From the NCBI GenBank assembly GCA_016716965.1, contig JADJUP010000029.1, positions 97,242 to 161,241 of the forward strand: 64,000 nt of DNA, written 5' to 3'. Of the stretch, positions 1-11,340 are shown piece after piece (the first letter of the stretch is position 1; each line of letters opens with the position of its first letter). Below the pieces are notes generated by a model that searched no databases, was not told where the DNA came from, and saw nothing but the letters and a program-made list of their open reading frames with translations. Source of the stretch: Sulfuritalea sp. (GTDB taxonomy: Bacteria; Pseudomonadota; Gammaproteobacteria; Burkholderiales; Rhodocyclaceae). The translations under genes were made by a program, and so were the position numbers.

Positions 1-2770
<2,770 letters not shown>

Positions 2771-2771
2771 A

Positions 2772-3902
2772 TTATTTTTGCTCCATCATGCCGATGAAGC
2801 GGTCGAACAGATAGGCCACGTCGTGCGGCCCCGGGCTCGCTTCAGGATGGCCCTGGAAGCAGAACGCCGGCCGGTCGGTCCAGGCCATGCCCTGCAGGCT
2901 GCCGTCGAATAGCGAGACATGGGTGACTTTGACGTTTGCCGGGAGGGTCGCCGGGTCTGCGGCGAAGCCGTGGTTCTGGCTGGTGATAAGCACCTGGCCG
3001 GACTCAAGGTCCTTTACCGGATGATTGGCGCCGTGATGGCCGAACTTCATTTTCAGGGTCTTGCCGCCAGCAGCGAGTGCCATCAGCTGGTGGCCAAGGC
3101 AGATGCCGAAGGTTGGCAACTTCCTGTCGAGGAAGACCCGAATCGCCGCGACGGCGTAATCGCAGGGCTCCGGGTCTCCGGGACCGTTGGAAAGGAAGAT
3201 GCCGTCGGGCTGCAGTGCCAACACCTCTTCAGCGGAGGTTCGCGCCGGCACCACCGTAAGGCGGCAGCCACGCGACGCCAACATCCGCAGGATGTTGCGC
3301 TTGACGCCGAAATCATAGGCCACGACATGGAAACGGGGATTTTCCGGGGCGCTGAAACCGGCGCCGAGTTTCCATTCGCCTTCACTCCAGGCGTAGGGCT
3401 TTGCCACGCTTACCACCTGCGCCAGGTCCATGCCGGCCAGACCGGGAAAAGCGCGTGCCTGGGCCACCGCCGCATCGGCATCGAGCTTGTCGCCCGCCAT
3501 CAGGCAACCGGCCTGGGCGCCCTTTTCGCGCAGGATGCGGGTCAGCTTGCGTGTGTCGATGTCGGCCAGTCCAAGCACGTTCTCCGCTCGCAGGTAGGCA
3601 TCCAGGGTCTGTTCGCTGCGAAAATTCGACGCCAGCAAGGGCAGGTCACGGATCACCAGCCCGGCGGCATGAATGCGCGATGCTTCGCAATCCTCGCGAT
3701 TGACGCCGTAGTTGCCGATGTGGGGATAGGTCAGGGTGACGATCTGCCGCGAATACGAGGGGTCCGTGAGGATCTCCTGGTAGCCGGTCAGCGCAGTGTT
3801 GAACACCACTTCGCCGACGCTGCTGCCGCTCGCACCGATACCTTTGCCGTGAAACACCGTTCCGTCGGCCAGGGCAAGAAGGGCAGGCGGAAAGTGAGGC
3901 AC
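2772..3902 (-). CDS. carA: Carbamoyl-phosphate synthase small (glutaminase) subunit
   Basis: This class I glutamine amidotransferase subunit hydrolyses glutamine and channels ammonia to CarB. It has 376 residues from a GTG start at 3902, close to the family length of about 380. The GTG is preferred over upstream in-frame starts because GGGAG lies seven bases before it and homology begins at VPHFPPALLALADGTVF. The nucleophile cysteine is in FGICLGHQ and the His/Glu pair in GHPEASPGP near the C-terminus. It is the first gene of carAB, with a sigma-70-like promoter about 80 bases upstream. Confidence 0.96.
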   Translation of the reverse strand: MPHFPPALLALADGTVFHGKGIGASGSSVGEVVFNTALTGYQEILTDPSYSRQIVTLTYPHIGNYGVNREDCEASRIHAAGLVIRDLPLLASNFRSEQTLDAYLRAENVLGLADIDTRKLTRILREKGAQAGCLMAGDKLDADAAVAQARAFPGLAGMDLAQVVSVAKPYAWSEGEWKLGAGFSAPENPRFHVVAYDFGVKRNILRMLASRGCRLTVVPARTSAEEVLALQPDGIFLSNGPGDPEPCDYAVAAIRVFLDRKLPTFGICLGHQLMALAAGGKTLKMKFGHHGANHPVKDLESGQVLITSQNHGFAADPATLPANVKVTHVSLFDGSLQGMAWTDRPAFCFQGHPEASPGPHDVAYLFDRFIGMMEQK

Positions 3903-3982
3903 GATGAGGCTCCCGGAACAAGGCAATGCGGCGATCGGAACCGGACACCGCATGTTTCTCATGGCGCCCGGCAAACCTTCGA

Positions 3983-4012
3983 ATTATAGCCCCATTACGT
4001 CACTTGTCGCAA
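3983..4012 (-). promoter_or_regulatory. Putative sigma-70 promoter of carAB
   Basis: On the minus strand a perfect TATAAT (3983-3988) lies 18 bases from TTGCGA (4007-4012), which matches four of six -35 consensus bases. Transcription would begin near 3975 and leave a leader of about 70 bases before the carA GTG. Confidence 0.65.
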
Positions 4013-4013
4013 C

Positions 4014-4036
4014 GCGACGCGGCCTTCTCGCGTCGC
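4014..4036 (-). terminator. Stem-loop after dapB, possible terminator
   Basis: GCGACGC (4014-4020) and GCGTCGC (4030-4036) form a perfect 7-bp inverted repeat with a nine-base loop, six bases beyond the dapB stop. No U-tract follows, so it may be a weak or Rho-assisted terminator. It also abuts the carAB -35 box. Confidence 0.35.
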
Positions 4037-4042
4037 TTTGGG

Positions 4043-4852
4043 CTACTCCTTCAGGCCCAGTACGTCCTGCATGTCGAACAGGCCATGTTCGCGCCCGCTC
4101 ATGAACCGCCCTGCGCGCAGCGCGCCCTGTGCATAAGGCATGCGACCGGCCGATTTGTGGGTGATCTCGATGCGCTCGCCGATGCCGGCGAAGAGGACGG
4201 TATGGTCGCCGATGATGTCGCCACCGCGGATGGTCGAAAATCCGATCTGCGTTGCCGGACGCTCACCAGTGTGTCCTTCGCGGCCGTACACCGCGCACTG
4301 GTCCAGATCGCGACCCAGTGCGGCGGCCACCACTTCACCCATGCGCAGGGCCGTGCCGGACGGTGCATCGACCTTGTGCCGATGGTGCGCCTCAATGACC
4401 TCTACGTCATAGCCCTCGTTGAGAATGCGCGCTGCAACGTCGAGCAGGCGGAATACCGCATTGACGCCGACCGCCATGTTCGGTGCGAATACGACGGGAA
4501 TCGAGCGCGACGCTTCGGCGATCGCCGCCTTGCCTTCAGCCGTGAAACCCGTGGTGCCGATCACCAGGCTGACCTTGTGGCGCTTGCAGGCCTGGAGATG
4601 CAGCAGCGTACCCTCAGGACGGGTGAAGTCGATCAGGCAGTCGGACACCGCCAGCGCGGCATCGATATCGGCCGTGATCGCGATGCCGCAGGGCGCGCCG
4701 ACCAGTTCGCCGGCGTCCTTGCCGATGAAGGGGCTGCTGGCGTGTTCCAGCGCAGCGGCGAGCGTGGCGCCCGAATCCTGCTGGATGGCTTCGATCAGGG
4801 TGCGACCCATGCGTCCGGAACTCCCGGCGACGGCGTAGCGAATCTTTTCCAT
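4043..4852 (-). CDS. dapB: 4-hydroxy-tetrahydrodipicolinate reductase
   Basis: This cytoplasmic NAD(P)H-dependent reductase of the diaminopimelate/lysine pathway has 269 residues, the normal length. The Rossmann nucleotide-binding motif AGSSGRMG is at residues 9-16. The catalytic segment EAHHRHKVDAPSGTALRMGE carries the conserved His and Lys, and the C-terminal region ends normally. It follows bamE by three bases on the same strand, so the two are probably co-transcribed. Confidence 0.95.
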   Translation of the reverse strand: MEKIRYAVAGSSGRMGRTLIEAIQQDSGATLAAALEHASSPFIGKDAGELVGAPCGIAITADIDAALAVSDCLIDFTRPEGTLLHLQACKRHKVSLVIGTTGFTAEGKAAIAEASRSIPVVFAPNMAVGVNAVFRLLDVAARILNEGYDVEVIEAHHRHKVDAPSGTALRMGEVVAAALGRDLDQCAVYGREGHTGERPATQIGFSTIRGGDIIGDHTVLFAGIGERIEITHKSAGRMPYAQGALRAGRFMSGREHGLFDMQDVLGLKE

Positions 4853-4855
4853 GGC

Positions 4856-5278
4856 TTACTTCTTCTCGGGCGCCGCGGCGCCGGCCGCAGCGGGCGCAGG
4901 AATGTCGATGACCTGGGCCGCCGGCTTGGGCGCCGCGGCCTGCGCTCCATCATCGGCGACCACGTCGCCGGTGACCCGTGTCAGCTTGTTGTTCTGGAAA
5001 AACACGGTCAGGATGCGCTGCTGCACCTCGCCCTGCCCGGGCCGCAAGCGATACACGTAGTCCCAGCGATCGACATGGAACATGTCGGCCAGCGGCGGCG
5101 AGCCGAGGATGAAGCGCACCTGCTCGCGGGTCAGGCCCGGCTTCAGTTGTGCCACCATCTCCTGGGTGACCAGATTGCCCTGCCGCACGTCGATGCGATA
5201 GGGGGAAAGCACGTTGGTGATCTGCGGCGTACTGGAACAGGCAGCAAGAAATGGCAGCAGCAGGAAAATTCGCTTCAT
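4856..5278 (-). CDS. bamE: Outer-membrane assembly lipoprotein BamE (SmpA/OmlA family)
   Basis: This small lipoprotein belongs to the BAM complex that inserts beta-barrel proteins into the outer membrane. From the ATG at 5278 the product is 140 residues and begins MKRIFLLLPFLAACSSTP, a lipoprotein signal with lipobox LAAC and Cys14. The conserved SmpA/OmlA core includes GLTREQVRFILGSP and WDYVYRLRPGQG, and the C-terminus is an Ala/Pro-rich tail. A longer reading from 5317 would hide the signal peptide, so the shorter start is chosen. It is divergent from fur, as in many proteobacteria. Confidence 0.92.
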   Translation of the reverse strand: MKRIFLLLPFLAACSSTPQITNVLSPYRIDVRQGNLVTQEMVAQLKPGLTREQVRFILGSPPLADMFHVDRWDYVYRLRPGQGEVQQRILTVFFQNNKLTRVTGDVVADDGAQAAAPKPAAQVIDIPAPAAAGAAAPEKK

Positions 5279-5354
5279 CGGGAGAATCCGGAAAAACCGC
5301 GGGTCGTTGGTGGCCATCGTTGCTTGCTGGCCGCAATGTCGGCCGGATGCATTT

Positions 5355-5383
5355 TCGCCATCGGCCCGCGAAAACTATATCAT
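5355..5383 (+). promoter_or_regulatory. Putative fur promoter
   Basis: TCGCCA (5355-5360) and TATCAT (5378-5383) are separated by 17 bases in the bamE-fur divergent spacer and match four and five of six consensus positions. The A/T-rich ACTATATCAT stretch is the only such sequence in this gap. Confidence 0.45.
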
Positions 5384-5419
5384 AGCGGGCCACTCGGCCC
5401 AGCGCTGCGCGTCCCGCCA

Positions 5420-5869
5420 ATGACCCATCCCGACGACCTCAAGAACATCGGCCTCAAGGCAACCTACCCGCGCCTGAAGATACTCGACCTCTTCCACAAG
5501 CTGCAGGATGAAGGTTCGCCGCGTCACGTCACCGCCGAGGACGTCTACCGCCACCTGCTGGCTGACGGACTCGACATCGGCCTTGCCACCGTCTACCGTG
5601 TCCTCACCCAGTTCGAGCAGGCAGGCCTGTTGCAGCGCCACCATTTTGAATCCGGCAAGTCGATTTTCGAACTGAACGAAGGCAAGCACCACGACCATCT
5701 GGTCTGTCTGCAATGCGGCAGGGTGGAGGAATTCTTCGACGCGGCGATCGAAAAGCGGCAGCACAAGATCGCTGAGGAACGCGGGTTCGTCATGCGCGAA
5801 CATGCGCTCTACCTTTATGTCGAGTGCAACAAGCCAGACTGTCCCGACCGCAGGAAGCACAACACCTGA
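5420..5869 (+). CDS. fur: Ferric uptake regulator
   Basis: This iron-responsive DNA-binding repressor has 149 residues from the ATG at 5420. The N-terminal winged helix includes TAEDVYRHLLADGLDIGLATVYRVLTQF (5536 onward) and the hinge leads to the metal-binding segment EGKHHDHLVC. The structural zinc cysteines appear as CLQC and later as CNKPDC. A much longer in-frame reading begins at 3926, but it runs antisense through dapB and bamE, and Fur homology begins exactly at MTHPDDLKNIGLKATYPR. Its target is unknown here, since no Fur box was recognised in the window. Confidence 0.95.
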   Translation: MTHPDDLKNIGLKATYPRLKILDLFHKLQDEGSPRHVTAEDVYRHLLADGLDIGLATVYRVLTQFEQAGLLQRHHFESGKSIFELNEGKHHDHLVCLQCGRVEEFFDAAIEKRQHKIAEERGFVMREHALYLYVECNKPDCPDRRKHNT

Positions 5870-5961
5870 CGGCTGACGGTTGCCCTCATCGAACGACCGC
5901 GTGGCATGCGCGGCGACCTTCGATCCACGCATCGCATTGCACCTCCAAGATTCACGCCCCC

Positions 5962-6534
5962 ATGGAAGCCTTCCTCACCTCCACCACGCTGGTCGCGGTC
6001 GCCGAAATCGGCGACAAGACCCAGTTGCTGTCCTTTGTCCTCGCCGCCCGCCTGCGCAAGCCATGGGCCATCATTGCCGGCATCTTCGTCGCGACCGTGC
6101 TCAACCACGCACTGGCCGGCTCGGTCGGCGTCTGGCTGGCGCAACTTATCGCGCCGCAATGGCTACCATGGATCACCGGCGCCGTCTTCATCGCCTTTGG
6201 CCTGTGGGCGCTGCATCCGGATTCGCTCGACGAGGATCCAAAAATCCACCCCGCCGGCGCTTTCGTCACCACCACCATCGCCTTCTTCATCGCCGAGATG
6301 GGCGACAAGACGCAGTTCGCCACGGTGGCTCTGGGCGCGCAGTTCCAGGGAGCGCTGGTCGCCGTGGTGCTGGGCACCACGCTGGGCATGATGCTGGCCA
6401 ACGTGCCGGCCGTGATCATCGGGGAAAAATTGGCGAAACGCCTGCCGCTGAACCTGATCCGCTGGATTGCCGCGGGCGTGTTCATCGCCACCGGCGTAGT
6501 AACCATGCTCGGCGCGCCGGCCTTGCCGAACTAG
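5962..6534 (+). CDS. TMEM165/GDT1-family cation exporter (probable Mn2+ exporter, MneA-like)
   Basis: This is an inner-membrane protein of 190 residues with about six hydrophobic segments arranged as two homologous halves. Each half carries the family signature E-x-G-D-K-T: EIGDKTQ near residue 15 and EMGDKTQ in the second half. Family members export manganese or calcium, and bacterial MneA-type members protect against excess Mn. The ATG at 5962 is chosen because homology starts at MEAFLTSTTLVAVAEIG. No yybP-ykoY riboswitch was recognised upstream. Its stop codon overlaps the recN stop on the other strand. Confidence 0.85.
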   Translation: MEAFLTSTTLVAVAEIGDKTQLLSFVLAARLRKPWAIIAGIFVATVLNHALAGSVGVWLAQLIAPQWLPWITGAVFIAFGLWALHPDSLDEDPKIHPAGAFVTTTIAFFIAEMGDKTQFATVALGAQFQGALVAVVLGTTLGMMLANVPAVIIGEKLAKRLPLNLIRWIAAGVFIATGVVTMLGAPALPN

Positions 6535-8183
6535 GCCAAGCCGAGCATTTCCGCCGCGTGGCGGCGCGTGGTATCGGTGATCTTCTCGCCGCCGAGCATG
6601 CGCGCGATCTCGCCGACGCGGGCTTCACCGTCGAGCACATGAACCGCCGAGGTCGTCGCGCCGTCGCGCGTCTGCTTGGCGATTGACCATTGCCAGTCGG
6701 CTTGCGCCGCCACCTGCGGCAGATGCGTCACGCACAGCACCTGCCGGCTGCGCCCCAACTCGCGCAGCATGCGGCCAACGATCTCGGCGACACGTCCGCC
6801 GATGCCGACGTCGACTTCGTCAAATATCAATGTTCCGGCCGGATTGGCCTGGCTGGCGATCACCTGCAGCGCGAGTCCGATGCGCGACAGTTCGCCGCCG
6901 GAAGCGACCTTGGCCAGCGCACGCAAGGGCTGTCCGGCGTTGGCAGCGACCAGGAATTCGACGCCTTCGAGCCCGCTGGAGGCGCCGTCCGGCAGGGCTT
7001 CGAGGGCGATCTCGAAACGCCCGCCGGCCATCGCCAGTTCCTGCATGCCGGCGGTGACCGCCTTGGCCAGTGCCTTGGCGGCTTTCGCGCGCAGCGCCGA
7101 GAGTTGCTTCGCAACGGTACGAAACGCCGTCTCGGTGCGACGCTCGCGTTCGGCCAGCGCTTCGGGGTCGGCACGCAGCGTCAGCTCGGCGAGGCGGGAT
7201 TGCAGGCGCATCAAAAGATCGGGAAGTTCCTCCGGCGTGACGCGGTGCTTGCGCGCCATCTGCGTCACCGCATCGATGCGGTTGTCCAGTTCGCCCAGGC
7301 GCGCCGGATCGAGTTCCAGGCGATCCTGGTAACGCCGTAGCGCCAGCGCCGACTCTTCGAGCTGGATCAGCGCGCCTTCGAACAGTTGCGCCGCTTCCCC
7401 CAGCGCAGGGTCGAAGGCCGTCAATTGCGCGAGCCGCGCGCCGGCATGCTGCAGCGAGGGCAGGCTCGCCGCCTCGCCGTCCTCGAGTCCCGCCAGCGCG
7501 GCGCCGACGCCGTCGAGCAATTCCTTGGCATTGCCCAGCCGGCGCTGTTCCTGCTCGGTTTCCAGCCAGCCGTCCGCATCGAAGCCCAGCGCCAGCAGTT
7601 CCTTCACCTGCCAGTCGAGCAGTTCACGTTCGCGCTGCGTCGCCTCGACATCCTTTTCGGCGGCCTGTCGCGCCTCGCGCGCCACACGCCATGCGGACCA
7701 GGCCACGGCGACATCCTTCGCCAGCGCCTGCGCTCCGGCGTGGGTGTCGAGCAGGCTGCGCTGGGCGTCGGCGCGCAACAGGGAATGGTGCGCATTCTGG
7801 CCGTGGATGTCCGCCAGGAAATCTGCCACCTCGCGCAACTGCCCGAGCGTCGCCGCGGCGCCGTTGATGTAGGCACGCGAGCGGCCGGCGCTATCGATCA
7901 CGCGGCGCAGCAGGCAGGCATCGCTGTCGTAATCGCTGCGCTGCAGCCACGCCTGCAGCGCGCCGTCGGGCGCGACGTCGAACTCCGCGGAAATTTCGGC
8001 GCGTTCGGCGCCGCTACGCACCACGGCGGCATCGGCGCGCTCGCCCAGCGCCAGCGACAGCGCATCGACCAGGATCGACTTGCCGGCGCCGGTCTCGCCC
8101 GTGAGGGCGCCGAAGCCCGCATTGAATTCGAGTTCGAGCCGGTCGACGATGACGAAGTCGCGAATGATCAGGCGCAGGAGCAT
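6531..8183 (-). CDS. recN: DNA repair protein RecN (SMC-like ATPase)
   Basis: RecN acts in double-strand break repair and chromosome cohesion. The 550-residue product has Walker A GETGAGKS at about residues 29-36, a central coiled-coil region rich in Glu, Arg and Ala, the ABC-type signature GGELSRI and Walker B TLIFDEVDVGIGG near the C-terminus. Length and order are normal for the family. It starts three bases after nadK, indicating a nadK-recN operon. Its TAG stop shares CTAG with the convergent exporter gene. Confidence 0.95.
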   Translation of the reverse strand: MLLRLIIRDFVIVDRLELEFNAGFGALTGETGAGKSILVDALSLALGERADAAVVRSGAERAEISAEFDVAPDGALQAWLQRSDYDSDACLLRRVIDSAGRSRAYINGAAATLGQLREVADFLADIHGQNAHHSLLRADAQRSLLDTHAGAQALAKDVAVAWSAWRVAREARQAAEKDVEATQRERELLDWQVKELLALGFDADGWLETEQEQRRLGNAKELLDGVGAALAGLEDGEAASLPSLQHAGARLAQLTAFDPALGEAAQLFEGALIQLEESALALRRYQDRLELDPARLGELDNRIDAVTQMARKHRVTPEELPDLLMRLQSRLAELTLRADPEALAERERRTETAFRTVAKQLSALRAKAAKALAKAVTAGMQELAMAGGRFEIALEALPDGASSGLEGVEFLVAANAGQPLRALAKVASGGELSRIGLALQVIASQANPAGTLIFDEVDVGIGGRVAEIVGRMLRELGRSRQVLCVTHLPQVAAQADWQWSIAKQTRDGATTSAVHVLDGEARVGEIARMLGGEKITDTTRRHAAEMLGLA

Positions 8184-8186
8184 GGA

Positions 8187-9065
8187 TCAGTGACGGGGAG
8201 TGGCGCTCCAGTGGAGCTTCTCGCGCAGCATCGCGAAATAGCTGTAGCCCGGCGGATGCAGCAGGGTGACGCCGTGGCTGGAGCGGCGCATGCGCACCAC
8301 GTCGCCGGCGCGCGCGTCGAATCGCGTCTGGCCGTCGAAATGCACCCGCGCATCGTGCGGCGGCGGCAGGGTGATGTCGATCGTGCTGCTGTCGCTGACA
8401 GTGATCGGCCGGTTCGACAGGGCATGCGGGCACAGGGGCACGATGGCGATGCCCGGCACCGAGGGATGCAGGATCGGGCCGTTTGCGGAAAGCGCGTAGG
8501 CGGTCGAACCGGTGGGCGTTGAAACGATAAGGCCATCGGCACGCAGAACGTGGATCAGTTCGGCATCGACCTTGACTTCGAGTTCGATCATGCGCCCGAG
8601 CTCGCCCTTGTTGACCACCACGTCGTTCAGCGCGAGGGTCTGGTACGCCGCCTCGCCGTCGCGCAGGACTTCGCTGTTGAGCAGGAACCGGCGCTCTCTC
8701 GAAAACCTGCCTTCGAGCAGGGCGGTGATGCTCTCTATCATTCCGTCCAGCGCAATGTCGGTCATGAAGCCGAGCCGGCCCTGGTTGATACCGACCAGCG
8801 GCACATCGAAACGTGCCAGCTGCCGCGCCGCATTGAGCATGGTGCCGTCGCCGCCGAGGATGACCGCGAGTTCGGCGCGCTCGCCGATCTTCTCGTAGCC
8901 GGCCACCAGGTAGCCATTGGCGCCAACCGCACCCGCGGTGGCCTCCTCCAGCAACACCTCGACACCGCGCCGGCTGAGGAATCCGGCCAACTCGAGCAGG
9001 GATGCGGCGATCTCGCGGCTCTGGTACTTGCCAATCAGCGCGACGGTGCGAAATGCGTTGTTCAT
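8187..9065 (-). CDS. nadK: NAD kinase
   Basis: This enzyme phosphorylates NAD to NADP in the cytoplasm. The 292-residue product contains the family signature GGDGT in VILGGDGTMLNAAR, then GINQGRLGFMTDI, the NDVVVNKGELGRMIEL segment and the glycine-rich TGSTAYALSANGP. It is divergent from hrcA and followed closely by recN, the usual betaproteobacterial order. Confidence 0.96.
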   Translation of the reverse strand: MNNAFRTVALIGKYQSREIAASLLELAGFLSRRGVEVLLEEATAGAVGANGYLVAGYEKIGERAELAVILGGDGTMLNAARQLARFDVPLVGINQGRLGFMTDIALDGMIESITALLEGRFSRERRFLLNSEVLRDGEAAYQTLALNDVVVNKGELGRMIELEVKVDAELIHVLRADGLIVSTPTGSTAYALSANGPILHPSVPGIAIVPLCPHALSNRPITVSDSSTIDITLPPPHDARVHFDGQTRFDARAGDVVRMRRSSHGVTLLHPPGYSYFAMLREKLHWSATPRH

Positions 9066-9173
9066 GCCGACGATTAAACCATATCAGCGGACCGAAGGCA
9101 GGCGATGGCGGGCAGATTTTCACCCTGCGGGCTCGGCGGTCGGTTGCCGCCCGAAACGGCTAGAATCGCCGTC

Positions 9174-10193
9174 ATGCTCGACTACCGCGCACAAACCCTG
9201 CTCAAGACCCTCATCGAACGCTACATTGCGGAAGGTCAGCCGGTCGGCTCGCGCACACTGTCCAAATACTCGGGACTCGAGCTGTCCCCGGCGACCATTC
9301 GCAACGTGATGTCCGACCTGGAAGAGATGGGCTTCATCGCCAGCCCGCATACCTCGGCCGGGCGCGTGCCGACGGCGCTGGGCTACCGGCTCTTCGTCGA
9401 CTCCCTGCTTACCGTCAAGCCGCTGCAAAGCTCCGAACTCTCGGAAATCAAGGGAGCGATCCAACCCGACCAGCCGCAGCTGGTGATCAGCCATGCCTCC
9501 CAGCTCCTTTCGCAGCTCACGGCGTTTGCCGGCATCGTGGTCGCGCCGCGCCGCCAACAGCCGCGCATCCGCCAGATCGAATTCCTCAGCCTGTCCGACA
9601 AGCGCGTGCTGCTGATCATCGTCACCGCCGACGGCGACGTGCAGAACCGCATCCTGTTCACCCAGCGCAACTACAGCCCTTCGGAACTGGTCGAGGCTGC
9701 CAACTACCTGAACCAGAACTGCCTCGGCCTCGACTTCGACCAGGTGCGCGCGCGCGTCGTCGAAGAACTGCGCCAATTGCGCGCCGATATGTCGGAGCTG
9801 ATGACGGCCGCGCTGGATGCCGGCAACCAGGCGATTTCCGACACATCGACGCAGTACGTCATCAGCGGCGAGAAGAACCTGCTTGACGTTGAGGACCTCT
9901 CGTCCAACATGACGCGCCTGCGGCGCCTGTTCGACCTGTTCGAGCAGCGCACCGGGCTGGCCCAGCTTCTGGAACTGTCGAGCCGCGCCGAGGGCGTGCA
10001 GGTTTTCATCGGCGGGGAATCGGGCATCGCTCCGCTCGACGAATGTTCGGTAGTCGCCGCGCCCTACGAAGTCGATGGCCAGATCGTCGGCACCATCGGC
10101 GTCATCGGCCCGACGCGCATGGCCTATGAGCGCGTGATCCCGATTGTCGACATCACCGCAAAGCTGCTCACCTCCGCCCTTTCTGCTCCCTGA
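9174..10193 (+). CDS. hrcA: Heat-inducible transcription repressor HrcA
   Basis: HrcA represses heat-shock operons by binding CIRCE operators. The product is 339 residues from the ATG at 9174. The N-terminal winged helix includes LIERYIAEGQPVGSRTLSKY and ATIRNVMSDLEEMG. The rest is a GAF-like dimerisation domain ending with GVIGPTRMAYERVIPIVD. The in-frame extension from 9105 is not conserved. No Shine-Dalgarno sequence precedes the ATG, while TAGAAT lies at 9161-9166, so the mRNA could be leaderless. No CIRCE element was recognised in the window, so its targets are probably elsewhere, for example groESL. The stop overlaps the hemH start in TGATG. Confidence 0.93.
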   Translation: MLDYRAQTLLKTLIERYIAEGQPVGSRTLSKYSGLELSPATIRNVMSDLEEMGFIASPHTSAGRVPTALGYRLFVDSLLTVKPLQSSELSEIKGAIQPDQPQLVISHASQLLSQLTAFAGIVVAPRRQQPRIRQIEFLSLSDKRVLLIIVTADGDVQNRILFTQRNYSPSELVEAANYLNQNCLGLDFDQVRARVVEELRQLRADMSELMTAALDAGNQAISDTSTQYVISGEKNLLDVEDLSSNMTRLRRLFDLFEQRTGLAQLLELSSRAEGVQVFIGGESGIAPLDECSVVAAPYEVDGQIVGTIGVIGPTRMAYERVIPIVDITAKLLTSALSAP

Positions 10194-11278
10194 TGCCACG
10201 CTACGCCCCCGAACCCGCGCCCACGCATGGCGCCACCCGCCGCACGGCCGTGCTACTGGTGAATCTTGGTACACCCGAGGCGCCGACCAAGTCCGCATTG
10301 CGCCGCTACCTCGGAGAATTCCTCTGGGATCCGCGCATCGTCGAGATCCCGCGCCCGATCTGGTGGCTGATCCTGAATCTCTTCGTGCTCAACCTCCGCC
10401 CCGCCAAGTCGGCCGCCAAATACGCCAAGATCTGGATGCCGGAAGGTTCACCGCTCAAGGTGCACACCGAGCGCCAGGCCAAGCTGCTCAAGGGCTGGCT
10501 CGGCCAGGCGGGCAATCCGGACGTCGCCGTGGCCTGGGCCATGCGCTACGGCCAGCCCTCGATCGCCAGCGCGCTCGACCGGCTCAAAGCCGACGGCGCC
10601 GAGCGCGTGCTTGTTGTGCCGGCCTACCCGCAGTACGCGGCAAGCTCGTCGGGCAGCGTCATGGACGACGTCGCCGACTGGATCAAGCGCACGCGCAACC
10701 CGATGGAGATCCGTTTCATCAAACACTTCCACGACGAGCCGGGCTACATCGCCAGCGTCGTCGCCACCGTCAAGGAATACTGGGCCGCCAATGGTCGGCC
10801 CGACAAGTTGCTGATGAGTTTCCACGGCCTGCCGCGGCGCTCGCTCGACCTCGGCGACCCCTACTACTGCGAATGCCAGAAGACCGGACGCCTGATCGCC
10901 GAAAGCCTCGGGCTAACGCCTGAGCAGTACCTGATCACCTTCCAGTCGCGCTTCGGCAAGGCCGAGTGGCTGCAGCCCTACACCCAGGCCACACTCGAAA
11001 AACTCGGCCACGAAAAAACCGGCCGTGTCGACGTAATCTGCCCCGGCTTCGTCGCCGATTGCCTGGAGACCCTGGAAGAGATCGCGATGGATTGCAAGGG
11101 CGATTTCCTGTCCTCCGGCGGCGGTGAGTACCACTACATTCCGGCCGTCAATGAACGGCCAGACTGGATCGCGGCGCTCGGCAGCCTGGTGAGCCGGCAC
11201 CTCGCGGGCTGGCCGCTGGCCGCAACTGCCGACCCGCAAGCGAAAGAACGCGCCGCCTCCCTCGGCGCAATATCCTGA
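10193..11278 (+). CDS. hemH: Ferrochelatase
   Basis: Ferrochelatase inserts Fe2+ into protoporphyrin IX in the last step of haem synthesis. The 361-residue product begins, after a short polar leader, with AVLLVNLGTPEAP. It contains the catalytic histidine in LLMSFHGLPRRSLDLGDPY and the conserved CPGFVADCLETLEEI near residues 280-300. It overlaps the hrcA stop by one base, so translation is coupled. It lies within a hrcA-hemH-trxC-grpE-dnaK-dnaJ run on the plus strand. Confidence 0.96.
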   Translation: MPRYAPEPAPTHGATRRTAVLLVNLGTPEAPTKSALRRYLGEFLWDPRIVEIPRPIWWLILNLFVLNLRPAKSAAKYAKIWMPEGSPLKVHTERQAKLLKGWLGQAGNPDVAVAWAMRYGQPSIASALDRLKADGAERVLVVPAYPQYAASSSGSVMDDVADWIKRTRNPMEIRFIKHFHDEPGYIASVVATVKEYWAANGRPDKLLMSFHGLPRRSLDLGDPYYCECQKTGRLIAESLGLTPEQYLITFQSRFGKAEWLQPYTQATLEKLGHEKTGRVDVICPGFVADCLETLEEIAMDCKGDFLSSGGGEYHYIPAVNERPDWIAALGSLVSRHLAGWPLAATADPQAKERAASLGAIS

Positions 11279-11290
11279 CGCCGACTTGAA

Positions 11291-11332
11291 CCGGCCCCGG
11301 CCGGCCATATATCAGTGGTATCTGATATATGG
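11291..11332 (+). promoter_or_regulatory. Inverted repeats over the trxC leader and ribosome-binding site
   Basis: A perfect 11-bp inverted repeat, CCATATATCAG (11305-11315) and CTGATATATGG (11322-11332), encloses a six-base loop TGGTAT. Its right arm runs into GGAG (11331-11334), the only plausible Shine-Dalgarno for trxC, whose ATG is at 11341. A GC palindrome CCGGCC/GGCCGG (11291-11304) directly abuts it. It could be an RNA hairpin that hides the ribosome site, or a dyad operator; TATC-N10-GATA resembles a LysR-type half-site pair. Confidence 0.6.
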
Positions 11333-11340
11333 AGTCCGCC

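Noticed and set aside
3926..5419. Long N-terminal extension in frame with fur
   Set aside because: It runs antisense through dapB and bamE; Fur homology starts exactly at the ATG at 5420.
5870..5961. Manganese (yybP-ykoY) riboswitch before the exporter gene
   Set aside because: The 92-base gap shows no recognisable riboswitch core.
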